A stretch of 64,000 nt of DNA from an uncultured Pseudomonas sp. (GTDB lineage: Bacteria > Pseudomonadota > Gammaproteobacteria > Pseudomonadales > Pseudomonadaceae), in the NCBI RefSeq assembly GCF_946886105.1, contig NZ_CAMPHV010000002.1, positions 1 through 64,000 of the forward strand, in the 5' to 3' direction. A program made the position numbers and the translations under genes. Below the pieces are notes generated by a model that did no database searches, was not told where the DNA came from, and was given only the letters and a program-made list of their open reading frames with translations. Below, piece after piece: positions 1-7,777 of this stretch; positions within the stretch are counted from its first letter, which is position 1, and each line of letters opens with the position of its first letter.

Positions 1-904
1 TTTCCTCGACGCTGGCGGCCTGTTCGCTGGAGGCCTGGCTCATGGATTGGGCGGTTGCGGAGACTTCCTCGGAGGCGCTGGACAGGGCATCGGCCGCGCC
101 GCGTACCTCGCCGATGATCTGCGCCAGTTTGGCCACCATGCCTTGCAGGGCGGCTTTCAACTGGCCGGTTTCGTCGCGGCTGTCAACTTCGATGCTCACG
201 CTCAGATCGCCGGCTGCCAGCCGGTCGGCGAGCTGCACCGATTCGTTCAGCGGGCGGGTGATCGAGCGGGTGATGAAGAAGGCGATCAGTCCGCCCAGGA
301 CGATGGCTGCGGCTAATAGGCTCAGCATCAGTTGGATGCCGGTTGCATAGTTATGCGCGGCTGCGTCGGCCGAGTTGGTGGCTTCTCGTTGCTGGTAGGC
401 CATCATGGCGTCCAACGCGGAGAACAGGCCTTCCTGTACCGGTGCCAACTCTTCCATCAGGACGCTGGCCGCTTCCTCGTTACGGCTGGCCACAGCCAGT
501 TTCAAAGCTTTATCCACCAGCGGTATGGCTGCCTGGAAGCTGGCGCGGAGATCGGCCGCGAGCTGCCTGGCTTCGTCCGTGGAGGCAGTGCTTTCGACTG
601 CGCTGAGTATCTTGTCGAATTCGGCCCGCGCGGCTTGGACGCGCTCGATCTCGCGCTGGGTGCGCGCTGGGTCGCTGGCTAATATGCTGTTACGGCTGGT
701 ACGGGCGATGATGTTCATCTGATTGCGCAAGGTCGCGATCTGCACGATGCGGCTCATGCGCAAACTGGAAACTTCATCTAAGTCTTCCTTTATGTCCTGC
801 ATGCGGTCGATGCCCATCCAGGCGAGCGCCGCCATCAGGATTAGTACGCTAGCGAAGCCAAGGGTGAGACGGATGCCGATACGCATATTGGAGAAAAAGG
901 TCAT
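1..904 (-). CDS. Methyl-accepting chemotaxis protein, C-terminus beyond left edge
   Basis: Partial chemoreceptor read on the minus strand from an ATG at 904, with about 301 codons visible. The order is a first membrane helix (about residues 10-30), a periplasmic helical region of four-helix-bundle type, a second membrane helix ending ..IAFFITRSITRPLN, a HAMP domain, and the start of the methylated signalling coiled coil (..SSASEEVSATAQSMSQ). The kinase-control tip lies outside the window. It is the last visible gene after cheA in the same direction, 68 bp downstream of it, so it is probably one of the receptors feeding that CheA. The ligand cannot be inferred. Confidence 0.93.
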   Translation of the reverse strand, partial: MTFFSNMRIGIRLTLGFASVLILMAALAWMGIDRMQDIKEDLDEVSSLRMSRIVQIATLRNQMNIIARTSRNSILASDPARTQREIERVQAARAEFDKILSAVESTASTDEARQLAADLRASFQAAIPLVDKALKLAVASRNEEAASVLMEELAPVQEGLFSALDAMMAYQQREATNSADAAAHNYATGIQLMLSLLAAAIVLGGLIAFFITRSITRPLNESVQLADRLAAGDLSVSIEVDSRDETGQLKAALQGMVAKLAQIIGEVRGAADALSSASEEVSATAQSMSQASSEQAASVEE

Positions 905-972
905 TTTATTGTTCTCTACTTGCCTGTTGGAGAATTAGCTTGGTTCGTTCGTGAACCGCTGGTCGATGGGCG

Positions 973-3129
973 TCAGCTGTCGGTGACGGCTCGCTGGCGA
1001 GTGCCGACGACTTGTCTAATCAGCCCGGAAACATCGAGGATCAGCGCCACTTCGCCGCTGCCGAGAATGGTGAAACCGCCGATCCCGCCGACCTGTCCGA
1101 AGACTTTGCCCAGCGGTTTGATTACGGTCTGGAATTCGCCTTGCAGACGATCCACCACCAGCCCGGCACGTTGGCCGGCGAACTGCACCACCACCACGTT
1201 TTCCCGGCGCGGCGGGTTGCCCTCGATGGCGAACAGTTCGCGCAGGCGAATGAACGGCAGCACTTCGCCGCGCAGGTTGAGGTAGTCGCGCCCGTCGTTG
1301 GCGGGTAGTTCGATGCACTCCACCACCATGTCCTGGGGGATCACGTAGCTGGCGCTGCCGACGCCGACCAGGAAACCGTCGATGATCGCCAGGGTCAGCG
1401 GCAGGCGGATGCGCAAGGTGGTGCCCTGGCCCTCGACGCTGTCCAGCTCGACGCTACCGCGCAGGGCGGTAATGTTGCGCTTGACCACGTCCATGCCGAC
1501 GCCACGGCCGGAGAGATTGCTGACCTTATCGGCGGTGGAGAAACCGGGTTCGAAGATCAGGTTGAAGATGTCCTTATCGGCGAGGCTCTGCCCCTCGGCA
1601 ACCAGGCCCCGCTCGATGGCTTTGTGCAGGATCTTCGTCTTGTTCAGGCCGCCGCCGTCGTCGGCGACCTCGATGACGATGCTGCCGGCGTCGTGGAAGG
1701 CGTTCAGGCGCAACAGGCCCTGGGCCGGCTTGCCTTGAGCGAGACGCACCTCGGCAGGTTCGATGCCGTGATCCATGGCGTTGCGCACCAGGTGGGTGAG
1801 CGGGTCGCCGATGCGTTCCACCACGGTCTTGTCCAGCTCGGTCTCGCCGCCGCTGATTTCCAGGCGGATGTCCTTGCCGAGTTCTTTGGCGACGTCGCGC
1901 ACCACGCGCTGGAAGCGGTTGAAGGTCGAGCCGATCTGCACCATGCGCAGGGTCAATGCCGAATCGCGCACTTCCTCCACCAGGCGCGCGAGGACCGCCG
2001 TGGCCTCCACCAACTCGCTGGCGCCGGCTTGCTGGGCGGCCAGGTTGGCGCCGGCGCCGGCGATGATCAGCTCGCCGATCAGGTTGATCAGTTGGTCGAG
2101 CTTGCCCGCATCGACGCGGATCAGGCTGCTCTCGTTCTTATGGCTGTCCTTGACCTGCTGTTGCTTTTTCAGCGCCGCCTCGACCACCGGCGGATGCACG
2201 ATCTGTTGTTCGACCAGCACCTGGCCGATCGGTTGTGCCGGTTGTTGCTCGGTGCTCTGGCTGCGCAGCACGCTGTCCAATTCGGCCGCGGTAAGGGTGC
2301 CGCAGCGCATGAGGATTTCGCCGAGGCGCAAGTCCTCTTCCGGCAGCTCCTGGATCAGGCGCAGGTATTCGTCGGTCTTGCTGTGCGGCGGCAGGATGCG
2401 CACCTGGCTGTCTTCGCGGATGAATTCGAAGGCGTCTTCGATGGTGGCCTTGTCGGCACTACTGCGAAAACCGATCTCGAAGCCCAGATAACAGCTTTCC
2501 GGGTCCATCTGCGCCGCAGGCGGCAGGTCGTCGGTCAGGGTGACGATGCTGTGGATGCGTCCGAGAGTGTTCAGGTAACGCACAAACGACAGCGGGTCCA
2601 TGCCGTTGCGCAGCAGATCGCGGCCGAAGCGCAGGGATATGTGCCAGTGATCACCGGCCGAGGTATCGGCAGCGCTGCGTTCGACGCTCAGGCTGTGCTC
2701 GATCGGCAGTGTGCTGGTTGGTGTGTCCGCCGCTGGCGTTTCGTCCAGCAGGCCGTTTAGCCAGTTGAGCAGATTGGCGCCATGTTGCCGCACGGTTTTC
2801 TCCGGTTGCTTATGGTCGGCGACCAGTTTCACCAGCACGCCGATATGGTCGCAGACCTGCAGGAACAGCGCGGTCAGCTCTTCGGTGAAGCGCAACTGCT
2901 TGTCGCGCACGCGGTCCAGCACGCTTTCCGCCACGTGGGTGAAGGCGACGATCTCGTCCAGGCCGAACAGACCGGCAGAACCCTTGATGGTGTGGGCGGC
3001 ACGGAAGATCGCGTTGATCGTGTCGGGATCGTCCGGGGCCTGCTCGATATGCAGCAGGGCATCTTCCATCTGCTGCAGCAGCTCAAAGCTTTCGACGATG
3101 AAGGTTTGCAGTGCGTCGTCCAGATTCAT
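973..3129 (-). CDS. cheA: Chemotaxis histidine kinase CheA
   Basis: A 718-residue CheA. The N-terminal Hpt domain carries the phosphorylated His46 in AHTIKGSAG. A long variable region (about 140-330) follows and includes a segment starting WHISLRFGRDLLRNG, which is common in accessory-cluster CheA proteins. Then come the dimerisation helices, a HATPase domain (N box HLVRNAMDHG, G1 box VADDGGG) and a C-terminal CheW-like domain. It autophosphorylates under receptor control and passes phosphate to CheY. It starts 13 bp after the STAS gene and is in one transcription unit with cheY and an MCP. No CheW, CheR, CheB or CheD is visible here. By analogy with other clusters they may lie left of the window, which is inference. 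Confidence 0.95.
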   Translation of the reverse strand: MNLDDALQTFIVESFELLQQMEDALLHIEQAPDDPDTINAIFRAAHTIKGSAGLFGLDEIVAFTHVAESVLDRVRDKQLRFTEELTALFLQVCDHIGVLVKLVADHKQPEKTVRQHGANLLNWLNGLLDETPAADTPTSTLPIEHSLSVERSAADTSAGDHWHISLRFGRDLLRNGMDPLSFVRYLNTLGRIHSIVTLTDDLPPAAQMDPESCYLGFEIGFRSSADKATIEDAFEFIREDSQVRILPPHSKTDEYLRLIQELPEEDLRLGEILMRCGTLTAAELDSVLRSQSTEQQPAQPIGQVLVEQQIVHPPVVEAALKKQQQVKDSHKNESSLIRVDAGKLDQLINLIGELIIAGAGANLAAQQAGASELVEATAVLARLVEEVRDSALTLRMVQIGSTFNRFQRVVRDVAKELGKDIRLEISGGETELDKTVVERIGDPLTHLVRNAMDHGIEPAEVRLAQGKPAQGLLRLNAFHDAGSIVIEVADDGGGLNKTKILHKAIERGLVAEGQSLADKDIFNLIFEPGFSTADKVSNLSGRGVGMDVVKRNITALRGSVELDSVEGQGTTLRIRLPLTLAIIDGFLVGVGSASYVIPQDMVVECIELPANDGRDYLNLRGEVLPFIRLRELFAIEGNPPRRENVVVVQFAGQRAGLVVDRLQGEFQTVIKPLGKVFGQVGGIGGFTILGSGEVALILDVSGLIRQVVGTRQRAVTDS

Positions 3130-3142
3130 GAGCGTTCCCTGT

Positions 3143-3463
3143 TCATGGTGCGTTTGGCTGCAGCAAGATGGGGTCGCCGAAGAAGGTGGCGACGCCGCAC
3201 AACTCGAATACCTCCAGCACTGACTGGCTGTGGTTGCTGAGTAGCAGTCGTTGGCTGCGTGCGCTGGCTTCCTTCTTGGCCATGATCAGCAGTTGCAGGC
3301 CGGCGGTATCCAGTTCTTGAACCGTGCTCAGGTCCAGCTCCAGGTCTCCACCCTCCTCGATCAGGTCGTGCAAGCGCTTTTTCCATTCACTTGCGGTGTA
3401 GATGTTCAGTTCGCCTTCAATAGCCAGGCGCCGATTTGCAGTGCTTTGCGCCGCGTTGCTCAT
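3143..3463 (-). CDS. STAS-domain protein (anti-anti-sigma-like)
   Basis: A 106-residue single STAS domain. The ATG at 3463 is preferred because a GGGAAG ribosome-binding stretch sits just upstream; an upstream extension to 3550 is possible but unsupported. The sequence contains ELNIYTASEWKK and the loop LDTAGLQLL, where SpoIIAA-type antagonists carry a phosphorylatable Ser/Thr, here Thr. Such proteins are found between cheY and cheA in several accessory chemosensory clusters and probably act as a partner-switching or scaffolding component. No cognate anti-sigma kinase is visible in the window. The placement immediately before cheA suggests coupling to the chemosensory output. Confidence 0.85.
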   Translation of the reverse strand: MSNAAQSTANRRLAIEGELNIYTASEWKKRLHDLIEEGGDLELDLSTVQELDTAGLQLLIMAKKEASARSQRLLLSNHSQSVLEVFELCGVATFFGDPILLQPNAP

Positions 3464-3596
3464 TGGCTTCCCTTCAGTCGGTCTTTGTTGGCTGTCGTTA
3501 TTTGGCGCTGCGCTTGATGTGCAAGTGTTCGTTGCCCGAGATAGGTTCAACAGATCAGTAGCCCGAACAACTTTCCAATCAGGTTTCTGACGGTAC

Positions 3597-3965
3597 TCAC
3601 GGCAGAATGAGTTTGGAAACCGCGGTAAGCATCTGCGCCGGCTGGAACGGCTTGACCACCCAGGCCTTGGCCCCGGCGGCCTGGCCTTCCTGCTTCTTGG
3701 CGTCGCTGACTTCGGTGGTGAGCATGATCACCGGGGTGAATTTGTAGGCCGGCAATTGCTTGGCCGCGCGGACGAAGGCCAGGCCATCCATGTTCGGCAT
3801 GTTCACGTCGCTGATGATCAGGTGCAGCTTGCGGCCGTCGAGCTTGTTCAGCGCGTCCTTGCCGTCGCAGGCTTCGACGGTTTCGTAGCCGGCGCTTTTC
3901 AGGGCAATACTGACGACCTGGCGCAGGGAGGCGGAGTCGTCGACGATCATGATGGTCTTGGCCAT
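3597..3965 (-). CDS. cheY: CheY-like single-domain response regulator
   Basis: A 122-residue stand-alone receiver domain. It has the acidic pair in IMIVDDSASLRQ, the phosphoacceptor Asp in LIISDVNMPNMDG, the switch Thr in VIMLTTEVSD and the conserved Lys in WVVKPFQP. There is no output domain, so it acts by protein contact, probably as the phosphorylation target of the adjacent CheA. It lies 8 bp downstream of an MCP gene and upstream of the STAS gene, consistent with one operon under the regulatory element at 5286-5336. Whether it acts on flagella, pili or another target is not shown by the sequence. Confidence 0.93.
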   Translation of the reverse strand: MAKTIMIVDDSASLRQVVSIALKSAGYETVEACDGKDALNKLDGRKLHLIISDVNMPNMDGLAFVRAAKQLPAYKFTPVIMLTTEVSDAKKQEGQAAGAKAWVVKPFQPAQMLTAVSKLILP

Positions 3966-3973
3966 GGGGGCTC

Positions 3974-5176
3974 CTAGAAAAAGGTGATTTCGGATTCGTT
4001 GCTGGTCGCGCCCTGGGCGTTGCCCTGGTGCACGTGGTGCAGCTCGGGCATGGTGTAGGTGCGTGCCAGTTGATCGAGCCAGACGTCGGCGTCGAGCGGC
4101 ATGGTTGTGCGGCCGGCGGCGCTATCCTGCTGTGCTTGCGCGAGGCTCTGATGCAGCTTTTCCAAATCGTCACGAACCAGGCCGAGCACTTGGCTGACCC
4201 GATCCTGGAATTGCAGGCCAACCAGCACCTGGGCGATTTCCTGGCCGACCGCTTGGCTTTCCTCGCGCAGATCACGAGAGGAATCGAGAAGGCTGGAGGT
4301 GGCGCCGCGAAAACGCTCGATCACCTGCTCGATGACCTGGCCGGAGTTGCTCACAGTGGCTTCGTCCTGCTCGGCGTACTGGCGGGAGATCGCCAGGGTG
4401 TTGGCGATGGCCGCGTTCACCGTTTCGACGGTTTCGCCGATGCGTTTGCCGGTTTCGCCGGACAGGCTGGAGAGCTTGCGGATTTCGTCTGCGACCACTG
4501 CGAAACCTCGGCCCACCTCGCCGGCGCGGGCGGCTTCGATGGCGGCATTGAGGGCTACCAGGTTGGTCTGCTTGGCGATATTGCCGACGTCCTGGGCCAT
4601 CGTCCGCAATTGTTCGGTCAGCGCGGACAACTGCATGACTTCATGCAGCAGCGTTTCCTTGGTCGCCAGTGCCGCGCGCAGCGACGCGACTATGGCGTCC
4701 AGTTCGTGCTGGCTGGTGCCGAGCAACTCGACCAGACCGCTGTCTGCCGCGCCTTCCTGGGTAGTCGAGACGGCGCGCTCCACGCGCTGGGAAATATCGG
4801 CGAAGCGGGTGGCCAGGGCGGTAATCGCCTCTTCGGTGTGGCTGCGGGCGACTTCTATCTGTCCGGACCAGACCGGCAGCACGCCGCGGCATAAGGGCTC
4901 GAGCCCGCAACCGCAGGTGCCCTGGCTATCCCGTTGCCTGGCTGCTTGCAGTTCTCCGCCGATCGAATGCAGGGCACTGCGCAGGGCGCGGTTACGTGTG
5001 TGCTGGTAAATGGCCGCCGCCGAACCCAATGCCAGAAGTAGTGCTGCGAGCCCCAGGGGCTGGGAGTTGAGCCCTCCCGTAGCCAGTACGCAGGCGACGC
5101 CAATGGCTGTCAGCATTAGTGAAATCGCCGGCGTTCCTGTCGGGGATTGCTTGAGAGAGTCGGTTGTTTCACTCAA
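3974..5176 (-). CDS. Methyl-accepting chemotaxis protein lacking a periplasmic domain
   Basis: About 400 residues. Two closely spaced membrane helices ([15 protein letters not shown] and [15 protein letters not shown]) are followed directly by a cytoplasmic signalling coiled coil. A cysteine cluster [10 protein letters not shown] follows the membrane hairpin. The tip is intact ([20 protein letters not shown]). The tail ends SEITFF after a [11 protein letters not shown] segment. I chose a TTG start at 5176, preceded by GGAG eight bases upstream, because the paralogue at 5490-6575 has the same TTGAGYGAA start context; a TTG at 5194 would add six residues. First gene of the MCP-cheY-STAS-cheA unit, so probably its main receptor, sensing a membrane or cytoplasmic cue. 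Confidence 0.92.
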   Translation of the reverse strand: MSETTDSLKQSPTGTPAISLMLTAIGVACVLATGGLNSQPLGLAALLLALGSAAAIYQHTRNRALRSALHSIGGELQAARQRDSQGTCGCGLEPLCRGVLPVWSGQIEVARSHTEEAITALATRFADISQRVERAVSTTQEGAADSGLVELLGTSQHELDAIVASLRAALATKETLLHEVMQLSALTEQLRTMAQDVGNIAKQTNLVALNAAIEAARAGEVGRGFAVVADEIRKLSSLSGETGKRIGETVETVNAAIANTLAISRQYAEQDEATVSNSGQVIEQVIERFRGATSSLLDSSRDLREESQAVGQEIAQVLVGLQFQDRVSQVLGLVRDDLEKLHQSLAQAQQDSAAGRTTMPLDADVWLDQLARTYTMPELHHVHQGNAQGATSNESEITFF

Positions 5177-5285
5177 TACGGATTCTCCGTCCAATGACCG
5201 GCTGCGGGTACCGGTTTGTCCTTCGTCGAAAGGTTGACGTCAAAATGCCAGTAAAGACCATGATGCAGACCCTGCCAAACGCTCT

Positions 5286-5336
5286 GCTATCGGTTTCGGC
5301 TGATTTTTCGGTAGGGGTTTGGGAAGTTGGGGTAGG
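5286..5336 (-). promoter_or_regulatory. Repeated CCTAC/CAGC/CCGAT element, copy a
   Basis: On the minus strand the order is CCTAC (5332-5336), 16 bases, CCTAC (5311-5315), 8 bases, CAGC, 4 bases, ACCGATAGC. The same layout and spacing recur at four other sites. The gene start at 5176 lies 110 bases downstream. An 8-bp inverted repeat GGGGTAGG/CCTACCCC (5329-5350) overlaps the distal repeat. Probably a promoter or activator site for the MCP-cheY-STAS-cheA operon; the function is inferred. Confidence 0.7.
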
Positions 5337-5489
5337 CGGATTCCTACCCCTGCGTCATATGGAATTTCATGGCGGGTTGCAGCGCACAGGCTGCCGCGTA
5401 AGTTGGCGGCCTCGCTCATCGGTAGCGATTGGCCGAAACCGAGTTCGGGCTTGCTGTCGATAGCGGCCAGGATATTGCGCCGACAGACC

Positions 5490-6575
5490 TTATGCTGCTC
5501 GGCTGTGGTGCAAGCGTGGGTCCGTTGTCGGCGCCGGAGGATGGGGTCGAGCGGTATCGGCCTGGGCAAGGCTGCGTTGCAGTTTTTCCAGATCGCTGCG
5601 GACCAGGTCGAGCACCTGGGTGACATGCTCGCGGAAGCGCAAGCTGACCAGCACCTGAGTAATTTCCTGGCCGATGGCCTGGCTTTCCTCGCGTAGCTCG
5701 CGGGAGGACTCGAGAAGCGTGCTGGTCGCCCCACGGAAACGCTTGATGACGTGCTCGATGACCTGCCTGGAGTCCTCCACCGTGGTCCCGTCCTGCTCGG
5801 CATATTGGTGGGAGATCGCCAGGGAGCTGGCAATGGCGGCATTTACCGCCTCCACGGTCTCGCCGATGCGCTTACCGGTTTCGCCGGACAGGCAGGAAAC
5901 TCGGCGGATTTCATTCGCGATCGTCGCCAAGCCCTGCTCTTCACGGTCGGCCAGGAGGGCGTCGAGCGCTACCCGGTTGGTCTGCTCGGCAATATTCCCG
6001 AGGTCCTGGGCCATTGCGCGCAGCTGCTCGGTGAGCCTGGACAGTTCCGCCACCTCATGTTGCAGCGCTTCTTTAGTGGCCAGGGCCGCGCGTAGCGAGA
6101 CCACCGTCGCTTCCAGTTCTTGCCGGCTGTCGCCGAGCAGTAAAGCCAGTCCGCCGCGCATTGCCGTGCCGCTTTGGGCTGCCGCTGCGGCGCTCTCGAC
6201 CCGCCGGGACATCCTGCCAAAATGATTGATCAGGGTGGTAGTGGTCTCTTCGGTAAGTGTGCGGGCGGCCTCGACCTGGCTGGCCCAGCTCGGCAGCGCG
6301 TCGCGGTAGGTCGATGCCTGTGCGCAACTACAGGTATGCCGGCCGCTCCGATCCGCGGTCGCTTGCGGTTTCGCGTTGTCCCGGCTGCGGTTGTGCGAGT
6401 GGTAGTAGAAGGCCGCAAGCGCGCCCAATGCCAGGATTAGCATGGCGAGCCTATCAGGCAGGAGTTGCGGTTCCCCGGTGGCCAGCACGCAGGCGGCGCC
6501 GAGCGCTGCCATGGCCAGGATGATCGAGGATGCTCCCACGGGGGATTGCTTGGAGGCGTAAGTGGTTTCGCTCAA
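5490..6575 (-). CDS. Degenerate MCP paralogue with altered kinase-control tip
   Basis: About 361 residues from a TTG at 6575 (GGAG seven bases upstream); starts at 6581 or 6656 are also open. It is clearly a paralogue of the 3974-5176 receptor: membrane hairpin, a CSC cysteine pair, and shared segments such as [10 protein letters not shown] and ISHQYAEQD. The normally near-invariant hairpin tip reads NRVALDALLADREEQGLATIA, about four residues shorter than the neighbour's and lacking the E-A-A-R-A-G core that contacts CheA and CheW. The tail after LAQAD is also different and lacks the SEITFF end. It may be a non-signalling, modulatory or decaying copy. It has its own upstream copy of the shared promoter element. 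Confidence 0.85.
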   Translation of the reverse strand: MSETTYASKQSPVGASSIILAMAALGAACVLATGEPQLLPDRLAMLILALGALAAFYYHSHNRSRDNAKPQATADRSGRHTCSCAQASTYRDALPSWASQVEAARTLTEETTTTLINHFGRMSRRVESAAAAAQSGTAMRGGLALLLGDSRQELEATVVSLRAALATKEALQHEVAELSRLTEQLRAMAQDLGNIAEQTNRVALDALLADREEQGLATIANEIRRVSCLSGETGKRIGETVEAVNAAIASSLAISHQYAEQDGTTVEDSRQVIEHVIKRFRGATSTLLESSRELREESQAIGQEITQVLVSLRFREHVTQVLDLVRSDLEKLQRSLAQADTARPHPPAPTTDPRLHHSRAA

Positions 6576-6688
6576 TCTCATTCTCCGGTGCCGGCTTTGA
6601 CTGCTGCGCAGCGCCGGTATGTCTGCGTTGAAAAGTTGCCGGCAGAATTCCGACATAAGTTGATGATGCGGGCCATGGGCATGTATCG

Positions 6689-6739
6689 ACCATCGGCCGA
6701 TGCTGGTTCTCGAGTAGGCATGGCGGCGGTGTCGGTAGG
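6689..6739 (-). promoter_or_regulatory. Repeated CCTAC/CAGC/CCGAT element, copy b
   Basis: Same rigid layout as copy a: CCTAC at 6735-6739 and 6714-6718 (21 bp apart), CAGC, then GCCGATGGT ending at 6689. It lies 114 bp upstream of the start of the degenerate MCP. A GTAGG/CCTAC inverted repeat with a 6-base spacer (6735-6750) overlaps the distal repeat, as in copy a. The leaders after copies a and b are also similar, so the gene and its control region were duplicated together. Confidence 0.7.
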
Positions 6740-6806
6740 CGGCCCCCTACTGGTGGCTGGGGCGCTGCCCAGGCAGGACGCAGAGGGGCTGAGCCCAGGT
6801 CAGGCG

Positions 6807-7448
6807 TCACTCGATAAGGTTTTGGCTCACGGCGTAGCGGACGATATCGGCATTGCTGGCGAAGCCCATCTTTTCCATCAGCCGCGCCTTATGGGTGCTG
6901 ACGGTCTTGCTGCTGATCGCCAGCGTCTCGGCGATTCCGCTCACGCTGGTGCCAAGGGCGAACAGGCGGAGTACCTGGAGTTCACGCTCGGTGAGTTTGT
7001 CCTGATAGCTCTGTTGCATCGGGCTGCTGGCTTCGAGGGCGATGTCTTCGGCGATTTGCGGGTCGATGACGCGCGCGCCGGAAGCGGCGCGGCGGACCGC
7101 CCCGAGCAGAATCTCGGGCATGCAGGTCTTGCATAAGTAGCCGGTGGCGCCGACCCTGAGCATGCGCTGGGCGATTTGCGGCTCGTTGTGCATGCTCAGC
7201 ATCAATATTTTTTGCGCCGGATAATGGGCGCGAATGTGCATGATCAGATCCTCGCCGCTGAGGCCGGGCATGTTCATGTCCAGCAGCAGCACGTCGATAT
7301 CGCCCCGATGCAATCGCTCCAGCGCCACGGCGCCGTTTTCCGCCTCGGCGACCACCTCTAGGTCGTCGGTCAGGGCGAACAGTTGTTTCAATCCCTCACG
7401 CATGATGGCGTGGTCATCGACAATCAGCAGGCGAATTCTTTTGAGCAT
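6807..7448 (-). CDS. LuxR/NarL-type response regulator
   Basis: 213 residues from the ATG at 7448, preceded by GAGGAA. It has an N-terminal receiver domain (acidic pair in LLIVDDHAIMREG, phosphoacceptor Asp57 in LLLDMNMPG) and a C-terminal LuxR helix-turn-helix (LTERELQVLRLFALG, AISSKTVSTHKARLMEKMGF). It is closely similar to the regulator at 17704-18333. No histidine kinase is adjacent, so it may be served by the multi-PAS kinase at 18311-22567 (inference). A copy of the repeated CCTAC element lies about 80 bp upstream, which makes it a candidate regulator, possibly autoregulatory, of the chemosensory/pilin regulon described in the findings. Confidence 0.95.
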   Translation of the reverse strand: MLKRIRLLIVDDHAIMREGLKQLFALTDDLEVVAEAENGAVALERLHRGDIDVLLLDMNMPGLSGEDLIMHIRAHYPAQKILMLSMHNEPQIAQRMLRVGATGYLCKTCMPEILLGAVRRAASGARVIDPQIAEDIALEASSPMQQSYQDKLTERELQVLRLFALGTSVSGIAETLAISSKTVSTHKARLMEKMGFASNADIVRYAVSQNLIE

Positions 7449-7527
7449 GGTTCCTCGCTGCTCGGGAGAGCGAATCCCAATAAACATGGCTGGACAATCC
7501 ATAGGGTGTTTGTCTGTCGTGGATAAA

Positions 7528-7578
7528 ACCATCGGCTGCTGCTGGTTTTTGGGTAGGGCGTTTCTGAGGGCGGGTAGG
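7528..7578 (-). promoter_or_regulatory. Repeated CCTAC/CAGC/CCGAT element, copy c
   Basis: CCTAC at 7574-7578 and 7553-7557 (21 bp apart), CAGC, then GCCGATGGT ending at 7528. It lies 80 bp upstream of the LuxR-type regulator start and points towards it. No terminator-like hairpin lies between element and gene. Confidence 0.7.
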
Positions 7579-7777
7579 CGGTTGGCTGGTACCCTCATGC
7601 GGATGGGTTTCGCCCGTCGACCGGCGGCCGTTCTTGAGAGGGGCAGCGATGTCGACAGGTTGTCGTCGCCGGTATGTGGTTGAGGGCGGGCCGGGACACG
7701 GAGTCTCGAATGGGAGCCCGGTGCGTTTTTGCCCAGTGCGCTGCGGTTCGGCCGCGCCTCGGTTTTCCGGCGGCCTG

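Noticed and set aside
7528..7550. Sigma-28 (FliA) promoter reading of the GCCGATGG box
   Set aside because: GCCGAT matches the sigma-28 -10 element, but no TAAAG-type -35 lies at the needed distance; the conserved features are CAGC and the CCTAC repeats instead.
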